A DNA stretch of 64,000 nucleotides from an uncultured Elusimicrobiales bacterium. GTDB lineage: Bacteria; Elusimicrobiota; Elusimicrobia; Elusimicrobiales; Elusimicrobiaceae. Where the stretch lies: assembly GCA_934667625.1 (NCBI GenBank), contig CAKUMH010000003.1, positions 90,138 to 154,137 on the forward strand, read 5' to 3'. Position 1 is the first letter of the stretch; every line of letters begins with the position of its first letter. This document shows, one piece after another, positions 32,501 through 41,143 of the stretch. The translations under genes were made by a program, and so were the position numbers. The notes under the pieces are model-generated. The model ran no database searches, was not told where the DNA came from, and saw only the letters and a program-made list of their open reading frames with translations.

Positions 32501-35165
32501 GAATGGCGGCGGTCACCTCGGCAGAGGTCCGTTTTCCGTCCGGCGTTACGGCCAAAATATCGGCCGATACCGTATCGCCCAGCTCCAGCTGGTCCTTAAG
32601 CAGTTTTGCCCCTAAATAGAAATCAGCCGGGTGCACCAGCACTTCACCGCGGGCAAACAGCTCCTGCCTGGAAGGCGCCTGCACGCCCAGTTCGCCGTAC
32701 ACGTTAATGGGAAAGCGCACCTGCGGCAGGACGGCCTCAAAATGGGTCGCGCCCTGGGCGTCCAACTGGCCGGACGCGTTTAGCAGAATTTTTCCGTCCT
32801 CCTTGTACTCGTCATCGCGCAGAAAATAAGGCGTAAAGGTGTATCCGTCAAAGCCCTTGGGCTCAAACCAGGCACGATAGCGGCGCAAGGTCCAAGTGGC
32901 CTTGGCGTTTGCGAGCGGAGAGCCAAAATTGTACTGTGCAGAAGCCAAAAACCGGGCCGTCTGCCCCGCCAGATAGGAAGGCTTTTCCGGGCGGAGGTTC
33001 ACTTTAAAATCAGCCTGTTTGACCGCCTCCACCTGAAAGCCCAAATACGCGCCGGACACGTCCTTCTGCCCCTTTACCTGCGGAACAAAGGAAACATCCC
33101 ACGCGCCCGTATAAGCGGTTTTGGGAATGGCAAAGGACACGTCAAACGTCCCCATGGCGGAAACCGTTACGTCCTTTTTAAGCGCTTCCTCGCCGCGGGA
33201 ATCCGTCAGCGTCAGCGTGCCGCGCAGACCCTGCGCCACGCTCCAGGCGCCGCCCTGCAACCGGCGCACCACACCCTTTAGATAAACGGTCTCGCCGGGG
33301 CGGTAGATGCCGCGGTCGGCAAACAGCACGGTACGCAGGTCCTCTGCCTGCGGGTTGTAATCGTAATTTAAATTGAATCGCCACGGCTCCAAGCCCTGGT
33401 TCCACGAACTGCTGATGACGGCGTCCCCGCCGCGGCTGGTAACAAAGGCATAAATTTCCGGCTGGCCCCAGCCTTCCTTAGTAATGGGCAGTTTTGTCCA
33501 ACCCGGTGCCCACGCAAGGCCTTGCGCATCCGTAGTTCCCGTCCACAAGACCTTGTTGTCCGCGCCGCGCAGTTCTACCGCCATTTGGGGCAGCGGCTCG
33601 CCTGTTTTTAAAGAGGTGGCCCACACCAAAATATCGTTGGGCGAGGTTTTAAGCGTCACGCCCACGTCCGTCAGGTTGTCGGTGGACGACACCCAGCAAT
33701 CTTTCCCCCCGTTTTTGGCGGGCACGCGCACTTGGCTGAAAATAATGCTGTCCTGCGCCGTGGGGCGGAAGGTCTTTAAATCAATAAAAGTTTTAAAGGT
33801 GCGGTCTTTTACGTCTTTAAAGGTATAATTCCCGCTAAACGTGGCGGCAGAGAGCGGCTTTTGCGCGCAGTAGCCGGAGGAGGTTTTGTCAAACGGGATG
33901 AAATTTTCCTTGTTAAAACGTGCCCCGCGCACAGGCAGGGAAGGCGTGTTCATCAGGTCAATGGGCAGGCGCGGGCTTACATAACTTTCCAGCACGCCCA
34001 GTCCACCCGAAAAATCCACCGCCGGACAATAGCCCGTATTGGAGACGGTAAAGGTAATTTCTTTTCCCAGCGTGTTGCCGTAAATATCACGCAGGTTTTT
34101 ATCCAGCGTAACGGTGATATTTTTGCCGGGTTCCAGGTTCAAAAACGCAAGCGGCGTGCTGAAATAGGCCTTGCCTGTTTTGGGCTCTACCACATCAGCG
34201 CCCAAGACATTCTTCTCTTGTTCGGAAAGGCTGCGCACGGCGGATACCGGCGTCACGCGGGCCGCGGCGGCCAGCTCGCCCAAGCGCACGGGAGTGGAAA
34301 AATCCACCGTCGGCGTGTAGGGCAGGCAGCCCGCCGTCACTTGGTTGAGCACTGTTAAATCGGGGTAGGTATAAAAAGTGGTTTGATAGGCATTTGCCAT
34401 GCCTTGCGTGCCCGTCTTGCCTTTAAGCCCCGCCTTAAGCGTCAGCGTATAAGCGGTGCCCTTTTGCAAGGGTTGCAGGGCGCTAATGGCCACCAAGCGG
34501 TCCTTTTGGTAGTAGGGAAAATTCTTTTCGTATTCCAAGTCGCTCAGCGGGCGCACGGTCAGCGGCACCGTCTTTTTGACGGGAGTGCGTTTGGCTTTAC
34601 TGCGGCCCAGTTTTTCCCCAAAGGTCGGAGCCGGAACGGACTGGTAGGAAAGTTCGGCATATTGGGGAAGTTCTTGCAGGTTTACCGCCGTGGAAAAGAG
34701 CACATAAAGCGTAGGGTTAAGACTTATCCAATGCTCGTTGTTCGTGGGCTGGACCATTTCCACCGTCGGCAAGTTGGTGGTAAAGGAAAAGCGGTACGGC
34801 TGCGCTAATTTTTGCCCGCTGACGGAAGAGACAAAGCCCTCCGGCACGGAAACGGAAAAGCGTGTGGCCTCGGGCCAGTTTTCGGCGGGCTCAAAAAGAA
34901 GCGTCTGCGTCCCGCTAAAGCGGCAGGTACCCGCCACTTTAGGCGTAATGGACAAGGGGCAATTTTCCGAAGAAAACGCCGTCTTTTCGCCCAGTTTGGC
35001 CACAGGCTGATTGAAGGTAATGCTAACCGCCTGACGTGCCGTGTAAGAAAGCGGCCCGCGCGGCGAAGCGGAAAGCACCTTTAAAGCGGGTGCTGCCCAA
35101 ACGGGCGCGGCCAGTAAAACCGCCGCCAACAATGCGCTTGCGCGCCGTAAAAAACGAGTGTGCAT
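29502..35165 (-). CDS. bacterial alpha-2-macroglobulin
   Basis: 1887 residues with a signal peptide ending VWAAPA and no lipobox Cys, unlike the lipid-anchored E. coli protein. Successive macroglobulin (fibronectin-like) domains include DYNPQAEDLRTVLFADRGIYRPGETVYLKG; a bait-like region follows, then VVDEGVLALTNYQTPNLFDAFYG. The thioester motif CLEQ is at about Cys1407 (YPYDCLEQ), inside the alpha/alpha toroid thioester domain. Such proteins trap attacking proteases covalently in the periplasm. The start ATG follows GGAGGG. It lies directly upstream of pbpC in one transcript. Confidence 0.93.
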   Translation of the reverse strand: MHTRFLRRASALLAAVLLAAPVWAAPALKVLSASPRGPLSYTARQAVSITFNQPVAKLGEKTAFSSENCPLSITPKVAGTCRFSGTQTLLFEPAENWPEATRFSVSVPEGFVSSVSGQKLAQPYRFSFTTNLPTVEMVQPTNNEHWISLNPTLYVLFSTAVNLQELPQYAELSYQSVPAPTFGEKLGRSKAKRTPVKKTVPLTVRPLSDLEYEKNFPYYQKDRLVAISALQPLQKGTAYTLTLKAGLKGKTGTQGMANAYQTTFYTYPDLTVLNQVTAGCLPYTPTVDFSTPVRLGELAAAARVTPVSAVRSLSEQEKNVLGADVVEPKTGKAYFSTPLAFLNLEPGKNITVTLDKNLRDIYGNTLGKEITFTVSNTGYCPAVDFSGGLGVLESYVSPRLPIDLMNTPSLPVRGARFNKENFIPFDKTSSGYCAQKPLSAATFSGNYTFKDVKDRTFKTFIDLKTFRPTAQDSIIFSQVRVPAKNGGKDCWVSSTDNLTDVGVTLKTSPNDILVWATSLKTGEPLPQMAVELRGADNKVLWTGTTDAQGLAWAPGWTKLPITKEGWGQPEIYAFVTSRGGDAVISSSWNQGLEPWRFNLNYDYNPQAEDLRTVLFADRGIYRPGETVYLKGVVRRLQGGAWSVAQGLRGTLTLTDSRGEEALKKDVTVSAMGTFDVSFAIPKTAYTGAWDVSFVPQVKGQKDVSGAYLGFQVEAVKQADFKVNLRPEKPSYLAGQTARFLASAQYNFGSPLANAKATWTLRRYRAWFEPKGFDGYTFTPYFLRDDEYKEDGKILLNASGQLDAQGATHFEAVLPQVRFPINVYGELGVQAPSRQELFARGEVLVHPADFYLGAKLLKDQLELGDTVSADILAVTPDGKRTSAEVTAAIRKEQWFSVRKTGLSGRLEWVSEKQVVDLPSQTLTVGEKGATLSFTPEEAGNYFITLTSTDAQGRTVTGGFNVFVYGKGQAYWKKTDDDFLTLKQNKNSYKPGQTARISVQSPYEHARALVTVEREGILAAWTTELTGGADYVEVPIKENYLPNVYVSVTLVRGRSADPVVKGVDLGKPQGKVGYVNLNVEPAGKKITPTLKLNKKNYRPGDEVTLKITAKSHAKDTPAELVVMVVDEGVLALTNYQTPNLFDAFYGSRLMSVFTADNRMYVVGQRNFGEKGENRGGGGEAMLAGKMGGVDLRTNFAFTPYFNAVVKTDKKGRATVRFKLPDNLTKFRVMAVALTADEFGSAEANLTVSKPVMVTSNLPRFARKGDRFSCGAVVYNYEDKKGVMTVSAQARGALLLTGPAVQEVTVPLGAAREVTWACEAAENGPAEVAFSVRGNKESDGVLGKLTVSPVEKQQTLSVYASTQGTQEELLDKPGNLNAQADNRVTLSLASTALLNLKGSMVYLLTYPYDCLEQKMSKILPVISGEKLLADFKLGDVTQYKKQVQEILDLMPQYQYASGGYGYWQNALPDPYVTAYALEVAQLAKQAGYTVPQKSLEKAAKWLEGAFNKNATRAYAYSALETDAARAYSLYVLALYGRNVESAFNTLYAKRGTLPLSAKAYLLKAAQASHRSAQVKAALAQELFNHIAYTTAAAYFDEPETMPWLHMDNTKVTALCLDALLYAKADFAEAFKTASWLLTQLNAEGHWNNTSVNAAVFRALNTYYKRAETVTPDFSAEVKAGAKTALSAIFKGRSVESQNASLPFGDVYADQSEARVTFAKTGAGTLYYTLSQVYEPRRFDSAVDAGFTVSRAISTLDGKPVTRLQAGERYQITLTVKNAASRHFVVLEDFIPAGFEIVNTSLATEADVSVAVPVEEADAYKGSGYNAFERNEKYDDRIAAFSDYLPAGTHTYSYVVSAAVPGTFAYPSAWASQMYEPAVFGRNATQTLVIE

Positions 35166-35269
35166 GAGAACTATCCCTCCCTAAAAGATTACCTTAATTG
35201 TAGTATATTTAAACGCGGGAAAAAAGAATTTAAAATGATTAGTAATCGCATATGGCATGATAACATAAG

Positions 35270-35324
35270 GTCATGGTGAACTGGCGTCCCGCAGGGTATT
35301 CAGAATCTACCTATTGGGTTGTTT
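35270..35324 (+). repeat. dispersed palindromic repeat, family B with GC-rich insert
   Basis: GTCATGGTGAA, insert CTGGCGTCCCGCAGGG, TATTCAGAATCTACC, then TATTGGGTTGTT. Confidence 0.72.
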
Positions 35325-35353
35325 TGTTGTCCTGCCGTCACCAAACAAGCCCC

Positions 35354-35393
35354 GTCACCCTGAACTTGATTCAGGGTCTACCTGTTGGGTTGT
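35354..35393 (+). repeat. dispersed palindromic repeat, family B, complete short form
   Basis: GTCACCCTGAA, CTTGA loop, TTCAGGGTCTACC, then TGTTGGGTTGTTTC. Confidence 0.78.
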
Positions 35394-35441
35394 TTCGCCG
35401 TTCTGCAGTTCGCCGTTCCGCCGTCATTTTGGTACCCCCAC

Positions 35442-35471
35442 AAAAAAGGCGGCCACACAGGCCGCCTTTTT
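35442..35471 (-). terminator. terminator after the Cys-rich protein gene
   Basis: AAAAAAGGCGGCC, loop ACACA, GGCCGCCTTTTT; strong and bidirectional. Confidence 0.85.
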
Positions 35472-35488
35472 ACTCTCTTAAACTAATT

Positions 35489-36691
35489 TTAGTTACACTC
35501 GCATGTCTTTTCTGTGTGGGTAAATGTACAACTGTAGAAATTTATCTTTCCATCACTCGTTGTCTCTCCCACAGCTCTGCAGTCACTCAAGGTATAATTA
35601 ACAACACAAGTTTTTCCCTGAGCACAAGCCCCTGTTGTACAAGTGTCGTGATAATTCGCCACATCCCTCAACGAAACGGGTCCCACTGTTGCAGGTCCAG
35701 AATCACCACCAGCTTTTTCAAAGAGCTCTCCAGCTTGATAATCGATCTTTTGATTCTCATGCACAACCTTCTTCCCACTGTTCCAATTGCAAACAGGTTC
35801 CGTGCTACCCTTGCCCGTGCAGGAGTAGAAAAATACTTGAGTATCGCCGCCGCACGCCCAACTCCCCGCCGCCGTTTTTAAAGCGTTTGGATTTGTAAAA
35901 TCACTGGTACACTGGGTACTGGAACTATCGGAATCGCCGCCAGCGGTGCAACAAAGTTTTGGATTACAGCAGACGCCTGACTGATAATACCACTCCAACT
36001 CATCCTCTGACAGTGCCGTACCGTCTAAATCTGTAATCTTATTTCCAGAACAGCAAAGGTCTTCATTCGCAGTAAGAATGGACAACACCTCCGCAACATT
36101 TATGGTTGCTCCATATCTCAAATAATAAGAGGAACTTCCTTCATGCGTATCATACGGATGAGAGGTACACTCCTGCACTTCCGGGGCATCTCCGCAAACC
36201 AGGTGGGTTTTGCCACCTACGCTCTGCCAAGACATGGTCCCGCCGTCGCACACCGGGAAAGCCCCGCCGTTCTGGGTATGGCTCGGGAACAAATACAGGT
36301 TGTCCACCTGCATATTGGTAGCCTCTACACTTTGCCCGTTTTGAAGCGTGGTTACAACCAAATCTGCGTCAAAATCAAACGTCCCCGCACCGCCGCCCTT
36401 GCCCAGCGTCACCGTCTCGCTCTGCACACGCCCGGCAGCGTTCAGGTCAAAGGTCCCCTTCTGCACCACCACCGTGGAAGAAGCCCGCAAGGCCAGGCCG
36501 CTCTTGTCACAGCCCAGTTCCATTTCGCACGTGCCCGTCAGGCCAATGTCCAGCGCGGTTGTAGCCTGCACGTTACTGTATGCCACGTACGGCGTTGGGA
36601 AATACGTCACCATTTGGATTTTTTTATCCGCCGCCGTCCCAATGCACGGCAGTGCCAACAGCCCCAAAAACAAAAAGATTTTCTTCATCAT
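35489..36691 (-). CDS. exported Cys-rich protein, unknown
   Basis: 400 residues. A signal peptide (MMKKIFLFLGLLALPCIGTAA) is followed by KKIQMVTYFPTPYVAYSNV, a repetitive beta-rich region (about 35-120) and, from about residue 150 on, a Cys-rich part with pairs such as CC (LCCSG, VCCNPKLCCTAGG), WACGGDTQVFFYSC and a final CTFTHTEKTCECN. The even spacing of Cys suggests many disulfides in an extracellular or periplasmic protein. It has no class III pilin leader. I do not recognise the family. AGGAGG precedes the ATG. A link to the Cys-rich pilin at 43094 is possible but shown only by composition. Confidence 0.68.
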   Translation of the reverse strand: MMKKIFLFLGLLALPCIGTAADKKIQMVTYFPTPYVAYSNVQATTALDIGLTGTCEMELGCDKSGLALRASSTVVVQKGTFDLNAAGRVQSETVTLGKGGGAGTFDFDADLVVTTLQNGQSVEATNMQVDNLYLFPSHTQNGGAFPVCDGGTMSWQSVGGKTHLVCGDAPEVQECTSHPYDTHEGSSSYYLRYGATINVAEVLSILTANEDLCCSGNKITDLDGTALSEDELEWYYQSGVCCNPKLCCTAGGDSDSSSTQCTSDFTNPNALKTAAGSWACGGDTQVFFYSCTGKGSTEPVCNWNSGKKVVHENQKIDYQAGELFEKAGGDSGPATVGPVSLRDVANYHDTCTTGACAQGKTCVVNYTLSDCRAVGETTSDGKINFYSCTFTHTEKTCECN

Positions 36692-36800
36692 TTCCTCCTA
36701 TCCCCGTTAAAGGACAGTCTGTTACCACTTTCTCTTATTTTAATAAAAAACGCAAAAAAAGCAAATAGTGCCTGCCTTTCTGCCCACTTGGTGGAAGAGC

Positions 36801-38357
36801 TTACGCCTTTTTTTCGTCGGAAAGGTAATGGCACCCGGCCGAATGGCGGTTCTTTAGCGCGGCGTATGTAATCAACAATGCCGTCTGCGTGCCATTACGC
36901 AAGTCCAACAGCTCTTGGCACAACGCGGCCCCTTTGTAAAAGGAGTCAATCTCGTTATGCAAGTGGCGCAGGATCTTTTCCGCACGGCCCAAATGCTTGC
37001 GGCTGCGAATCAGGCCCACATAGTTCCACATGGTGTTGCGCAGGGTGGCAATATCCTGCTTGACTAAGTTCAAATCGGGTTTTTCATCGGGCAGCACCCA
37101 GTCCTTCGGCGTGGGGATATGGAAGGTATTTTGCGCAATATCCTTCGCGTCCGCATGCGCGCACAGGTAACCCATGGCCACGGCTTCCAGCAAGGACGTG
37201 CTGGCCAAGCGGTTCGCCCCGTGATACCCCGTGCAGGCGGTTTCGCCAATGGCGTTTAAATTCAAAATGTTCGTTTTGCCTTCGGGCGTGGCATACACGC
37301 CACCGCAAAAATAATGCGCCGCGGGCACCACAGGCACGGGCACCTGGGTCATGTCGTAGCCGCCTTCCAAGCATTTTTTGTAAATGGCCGGAAAGCGTTC
37401 CTTGGTTTCCTCCGCCGGGTTGGCGGTAATGTCCAAATACACGCAATCGTGCGAAGTTTTTAAACGCTCCTCTTCAATTGCGCGGGCCACAATATCACGC
37501 GGCGCTAAATCCTTTAGCGGGTGATACTTGGGCATAAACGCCTCGCCCTTGCAATTGCGCAAAATGGCGCCCTCGCCGCGCAACGCCTCACTTAACAAAA
37601 AGCTCTGCCCCTTGGCAAACACCGTGGGGTGGAATTGCAAAAATTCCATATTCATCACACGCGCGCCCACGCGGTACGCCATGGCAATGCCGTGGCCAAA
37701 GGCGTGGTCGGCATTGGTGGTGTGCAGATACACCTGCCCCACACCGCCGGTGGCCAAAATGGTTTTCTTGGCGGTAACGGCAAACACTTCGCCCGTTTTG
37801 TTGTCCAGCACGTACGCGCCAAAAACCGTCAGCGGATAGTAGCGGTCCATGGGGTCGGGCGAGCTGTGGGATAAGGTTAATAAATCAATGGCCGAGGCAT
37901 ATTCCCGCACGGTGATAAGCGGGTTGTTGCGCACGTCCGCCTGAATGGCGGCCAAAAGCGCGTGCCCGGTGGTATCTTTGGAATAAATAATGCGGTTTTT
38001 GCGGTGGGCTCCCTCGCGCGTAAAGCGCAGGTGATGCTCCGCGTCGCGGTCAAAAGGGACGGAAACATCCTTCAAAAAAATTTCTTCTATGGCCTTACAG
38101 CCGGCGGAGGAAAGCTCTTTTACAGCCGCCTCGTTGCACATACCGGCGGTGGCCATTTTCACGTCGGCCAGCAGGTCGTCCATTTTCAAATTGGGTTCGT
38201 AAACAATGCCGCCTTGGGCCAGGTCGCTGTTGGCGGTGGGCATATCGCCACAGCACAAAATCATGGTGTGGAGGCCCTTTTTGGCGGCCTCGTGCGCGTA
38301 GACGCATCCGGCAATCCCCGCGCCAATCACTAGGCAATCGGTATGAAGTGTTTTCAT
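36801..38357 (-). CDS. nadB: L-aspartate oxidase
   Basis: 518 residues. NadB oxidises L-aspartate to iminoaspartate, the first step of de novo NAD synthesis, using FAD. The N-terminal dinucleotide-binding motif is VIGAGIAGCVYA, then ANSDLAQGG, GGVGQVYLHTT, FLQFHPTVF, the conserved ELRGEGA-like EALRGEGAIL and AHYFCGGVYA (substrate loop), with a C-terminal helical domain. nadA and nadC are not nearby. The start ATG has no Shine-Dalgarno, but TATAAT lies seven bases before it. Confidence 0.95.
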   Translation of the reverse strand: MKTLHTDCLVIGAGIAGCVYAHEAAKKGLHTMILCCGDMPTANSDLAQGGIVYEPNLKMDDLLADVKMATAGMCNEAAVKELSSAGCKAIEEIFLKDVSVPFDRDAEHHLRFTREGAHRKNRIIYSKDTTGHALLAAIQADVRNNPLITVREYASAIDLLTLSHSSPDPMDRYYPLTVFGAYVLDNKTGEVFAVTAKKTILATGGVGQVYLHTTNADHAFGHGIAMAYRVGARVMNMEFLQFHPTVFAKGQSFLLSEALRGEGAILRNCKGEAFMPKYHPLKDLAPRDIVARAIEEERLKTSHDCVYLDITANPAEETKERFPAIYKKCLEGGYDMTQVPVPVVPAAHYFCGGVYATPEGKTNILNLNAIGETACTGYHGANRLASTSLLEAVAMGYLCAHADAKDIAQNTFHIPTPKDWVLPDEKPDLNLVKQDIATLRNTMWNYVGLIRSRKHLGRAEKILRHLHNEIDSFYKGAALCQELLDLRNGTQTALLITYAALKNRHSAGCHYLSDEKKA

Positions 38358-38364
38358 ACTATAT

Positions 38365-38370
38365 ATTATA
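38365..38370 (-). promoter_or_regulatory. -10 element seven bases before nadB
   Basis: Minus strand TATAAT, ATATAGT, then ATG at 38357; no Shine-Dalgarno. Confidence 0.6.
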
Positions 38371-38412
38371 TAAAAGTGGCACGCGCAAGAGGGCCCGCAA
38401 GGTGCTCAGCTT

Positions 38413-38925
38413 CTACTTCTTGGTGTAATCGTTGGTACCCGATTTTTTGTTCGTGTACCCCAGCGAAACGCACAAATCACTGCCCACACTCGTATTGCCG
38501 CGGCAGACGTCCTGCTGCGCGTTAAACTGCGGATAGGAAAAAATGCTGTAATCGCCCGTGTTATTACCCTTCACCCGGTCAGCGCTCACGTGTCCGTTAT
38601 AAATGCGCACCTCAAAATATTTTGTGCGGGCGCAGTATTTGCTATCCTGGGTTGCCACTGCGCGGCAGGTGCGTTTTTCCGCATTGGAAAGCGCAATATC
38701 CAACCGGTCCATAGCGGGCTGACGTCTGTCGGAAGCGTCCGGGTTGTCGTAATAATAGCGCGTCACCGCCTCGGCCACCGCATTGACGGCTTGCAACCCT
38801 TCGGTAAAGTGGCTGCGTTCCACCGCCTTTTTGTAAGAGCCGAGCCCCAGCCCGGCCAAAATCGCAATAATAATTACCACCACCATCAGTTCCGTCAGTG
38901 TAAAACCGTACTTTGTAAGTTTCAT
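38413..38925 (-). CDS. type IV pilin-like protein
   Basis: 170 residues, leader MKLTKYG|FTLTELM with Glu5 and helix VVVIIIAILAGLGLGSYKKAVERS, in which Gly replaces the usual ALPQY. The globular part carries a Cys pair CRAVATQDSKYC and the C-terminal CRGNTSVGSDLCVSLG. The start at 38925 follows AAGGGGA; the longer upstream frame is not pilin-like. Divergent from the pilin at 39041 with 115 bases between. A more distant family member than the others here. Confidence 0.88.
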   Translation of the reverse strand: MKLTKYGFTLTELMVVVIIIAILAGLGLGSYKKAVERSHFTEGLQAVNAVAEAVTRYYYDNPDASDRRQPAMDRLDIALSNAEKRTCRAVATQDSKYCARTKYFEVRIYNGHVSADRVKGNNTGDYSIFSYPQFNAQQDVCRGNTSVGSDLCVSLGYTNKKSGTNDYTKK

Positions 38926-39040
38926 AAAAATCCCCTTTCCTGCAATATATTTTATTATAGCCTTTTTTTGCCAAATTGCGAATTTTTTTGATATTGAAAT
39001 TCCCCCAAAAAACCGATATACTAAAGCATAAGGAGAATTT

Positions 39041-39514
39041 ATGAAAAAATTTAACAAAGGTTTTACCCTCATTGAACTTTTGGCTGTAGTGCTGATTATC
39101 GGTATTTTAACGTCCATGGCCCTGCCGCAATACCGCAAATCCATTCAACGGGCTGAATCGGTGGAAGCGATGACCAACCTCAAAACGATTTACGATTCCG
39201 CCCGCCGCTACCGTGCCGCCAATTCCGAGGCGCCCGTCAAACTAAACGGGCTGGATGTGTCGTTCTTTGATGCCGACACGCCAAACGAGTCTGCCTTCAA
39301 CATTGGCAACTACCGCTATTCGTTTGCCACTTCCGGCGTTTCCGCCTGCCGGTTAAGCGGTTCCGGCTCGGCCGACAACACCTATTGTCTGACGATGACC
39401 TACGCCTCCAAGGGTGCCCTCACCTGCAGTTATACGGGCCAAAAGTACTCGTATATATGCGAAATGCTGGGCTTGGATACCACTTCTTCCACGCCCTCCT
39501 CGCCCTATATTTAA
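39041..39514 (+). CDS. type IV pilin-like protein
   Basis: 157 residues, leader [14 protein letters not shown] with Glu5 and helix ending ALPQYRKSIQRAESVEA. Later parts are LNGLDVSFFDAD, YRYSFATSGVSAC, YCLTMTYASKGALTC and C-terminal YSYICEMLG, a variant of the CKSLG signature. A Ser/Thr/Pro tail closes it. AAGGAGAATTT precedes the ATG. It forms a head-to-head pair with the pilin at 38413; the shared 115-base region must hold both promoters. Confidence 0.9.
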   Translation: MKKFNKGFTLIELLAVVLIIGILTSMALPQYRKSIQRAESVEAMTNLKTIYDSARRYRAANSEAPVKLNGLDVSFFDADTPNESAFNIGNYRYSFATSGVSACRLSGSGSADNTYCLTMTYASKGALTCSYTGQKYSYICEMLGLDTTSSTPSSPYI

Positions 39515-39530
39515 GTTTTTGACACACGCA

Positions 39531-39563
39531 AAAAGCACCCGCCAACAGACGGGTGCTTTTTTT
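39531..39563 (+). terminator. bidirectional terminator between pilin 39041 and helicase
   Basis: AAAAGCACCCG and CGGGTGCTTTTTTT around CCAACAGA; serves the two convergent genes. Confidence 0.85.
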
Positions 39564-39580
39564 ATCAACAGCAAATAAAC

Positions 39581-41143
39581 TTATTTTCTACGCTTAAAAA
39601 ATTTGGCGAACCGCTTTTGCCCGTTCGCGGCGGAAAACTTGTGCGGCTTGCGCGGATTTTCCTGCTTTTTTTGCGCCAATTCCTTGAGTGTTTTCTTGCT
39701 GGCGCCCACTTTTACGGCAAAGGGATTGTGCGGCTTTTCCTCTTCCAAAACATGTGCCGCCACGGAGGCCTTGCGAAAAGTTTTTGGCTTTTTGGCAGGC
39801 CGTACGGCTGGCGCCGGGAGCGCCTTCGCCGCGGGGATTTTCTCCGCCTGCGGCGCATCAGTACGCCGCTCCGGCTGCGGCAAATAAACCTCCCCCTCCG
39901 CCAGCAATTTTTTGGCTAACTGCGTGGCCTTGGAAGGCACCTGTACGCGCTTTTCCTGCGTGCGTTTTTCCCGCTTGCGGTTTTTACTGTGCGCCGCGCC
40001 CTCTTCCTGCGCGACAAACTTGGGCGCGGGTAGGGGCTCAATCGTTTTTTCCACCGTGCGCACCGGCAGGGAAAATTTCGTCACCTTGCAGATATCGCTC
40101 CACTTATCCATATCGTCGGAAATGAGCGACACCGCCGTCCCCACGCTCCCCGCGCGGCCCGTCCGGCCGATGCGGTGGATGTAGTCCTCGGGGCATTGGG
40201 GCAAATCGTAATTAATCACGCAAGAAAGGTTCGGCACGTCTATGCCGCGGGCCGCCACGTCCGTGGCCACGAGCACTCGCACCGCGCCGCTTTTAAAGAA
40301 CTCCAGCACTTGGCGGCGGCGGTTTTGGCGCAAATCGCCGTGCAGGGCGTTGGCCTTTTGCCCGTACATTTTAAGCTGTTTTGCCAGCCGTTCCGCGCCG
40401 TGTTTGGTACGCGTAAAAACGAGAATAGACCCCGTCCGCGTGTTTAACTCGTGCAAGAGCTGCGGCAATTTTTCCCGCACATTTACGCGGATAATCTCCT
40501 GCACCACCAAATCAGCAGGCGAAACGGTGGACCCAATCTTCACGCGCGCCGGGCTGTGCAAAAACTCCCCGGCCAGGCCCACAATTTCTTTTGGCAGGGT
40601 AGCCGAAAAAAGCAACGTTTGGCGCGGGGACGGAAGGGCGGCGGCGATTTTGCGCATATCGTCAATAAACCCCATATCCAGCATGCGGTCTGTTTCGTCC
40701 AGCACCCAGAAGCGTATGTTTTTTAATTCCACGCTCTTGCGGCCGATATGGTCAATCAGCCTCCCGGGCGTGGCGATAATCACCCGCGGTTTGCGGCGCA
40801 GGTCGGCATATTGTTTATGGATGTTGTCCCCCCCGATAACAAGTGCCGCCGGAAGCGGATGTTCCGGGTCCGCCAGTTTTAAAAATTCCTGATAGGTCTG
40901 CTGCGCAAGCTCGCGCGTGGGAGACAAAATAAGCGCATTTTCCGCCGGATGATTTACCAGCCGCACCGTCATGGGAAGCAGAAAAGCAAAGGTCTTCCCG
41001 GTACCCGTCTGCGCCGTGCCCAGCACGTCCTGCCCGTTTAATGCGGGCGGAATCGCGGCCTGCTGTACGGGGGTAGGATCTATAATGTTTAGGCGCACCA
41101 GGGCGCCCTGCAAAAAATCGGGTAATAGCGAAAATACGTTCAT
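39581..41143 (-). CDS. DEAD-box RNA helicase with DETD motif
   Basis: 520 residues. It unwinds RNA with ATP, usually in ribosome assembly or mRNA decay. Motif I AQTGTGKT, Ia PTRELAQQ, motif II DETD (the second Ala position is Thr and Asp is kept), motif III SAT, motif V ATDVAARGID and motif VI HRIGRTGRAG. After the core (about residue 365) a basic tail rich in Lys, Arg, Pro and Ala follows to the end (RFAKFFKRRK), probably RNA-binding. The ATG at 41143 follows GGAGG and overlaps the ABC-F stop, so the two are cotranscribed. Confidence 0.93.
   Translation of the reverse strand: MNVFSLLPDFLQGALVRLNIIDPTPVQQAAIPPALNGQDVLGTAQTGTGKTFAFLLPMTVRLVNHPAENALILSPTRELAQQTYQEFLKLADPEHPLPAALVIGGDNIHKQYADLRRKPRVIIATPGRLIDHIGRKSVELKNIRFWVLDETDRMLDMGFIDDMRKIAAALPSPRQTLLFSATLPKEIVGLAGEFLHSPARVKIGSTVSPADLVVQEIIRVNVREKLPQLLHELNTRTGSILVFTRTKHGAERLAKQLKMYGQKANALHGDLRQNRRRQVLEFFKSGAVRVLVATDVAARGIDVPNLSCVINYDLPQCPEDYIHRIGRTGRAGSVGTAVSLISDDMDKWSDICKVTKFSLPVRTVEKTIEPLPAPKFVAQEEGAAHSKNRKREKRTQEKRVQVPSKATQLAKKLLAEGEVYLPQPERRTDAPQAEKIPAAKALPAPAVRPAKKPKTFRKASVAAHVLEEEKPHNPFAVKVGASKKTLKELAQKKQENPRKPHKFSAANGQKRFAKFFKRRK

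Larger units (their letters stand above)
35166..35488. other. non-coding stretch with two family B repeats and a terminator
   Basis: No gene seen. It holds the macroglobulin promoter region on the right of 35165, repeats at 35270 and 35354, GCCGTT/GCAGTT micro-repeats at about 35393-35425 and a terminator at 35442. Confidence 0.7.

Noticed and set aside
39581..41143. Helicase with a broken motif II
   Set aside because: DETD keeps the metal-binding Asp-Glu and final Asp; the change is probably tolerated, and all other motifs are intact.
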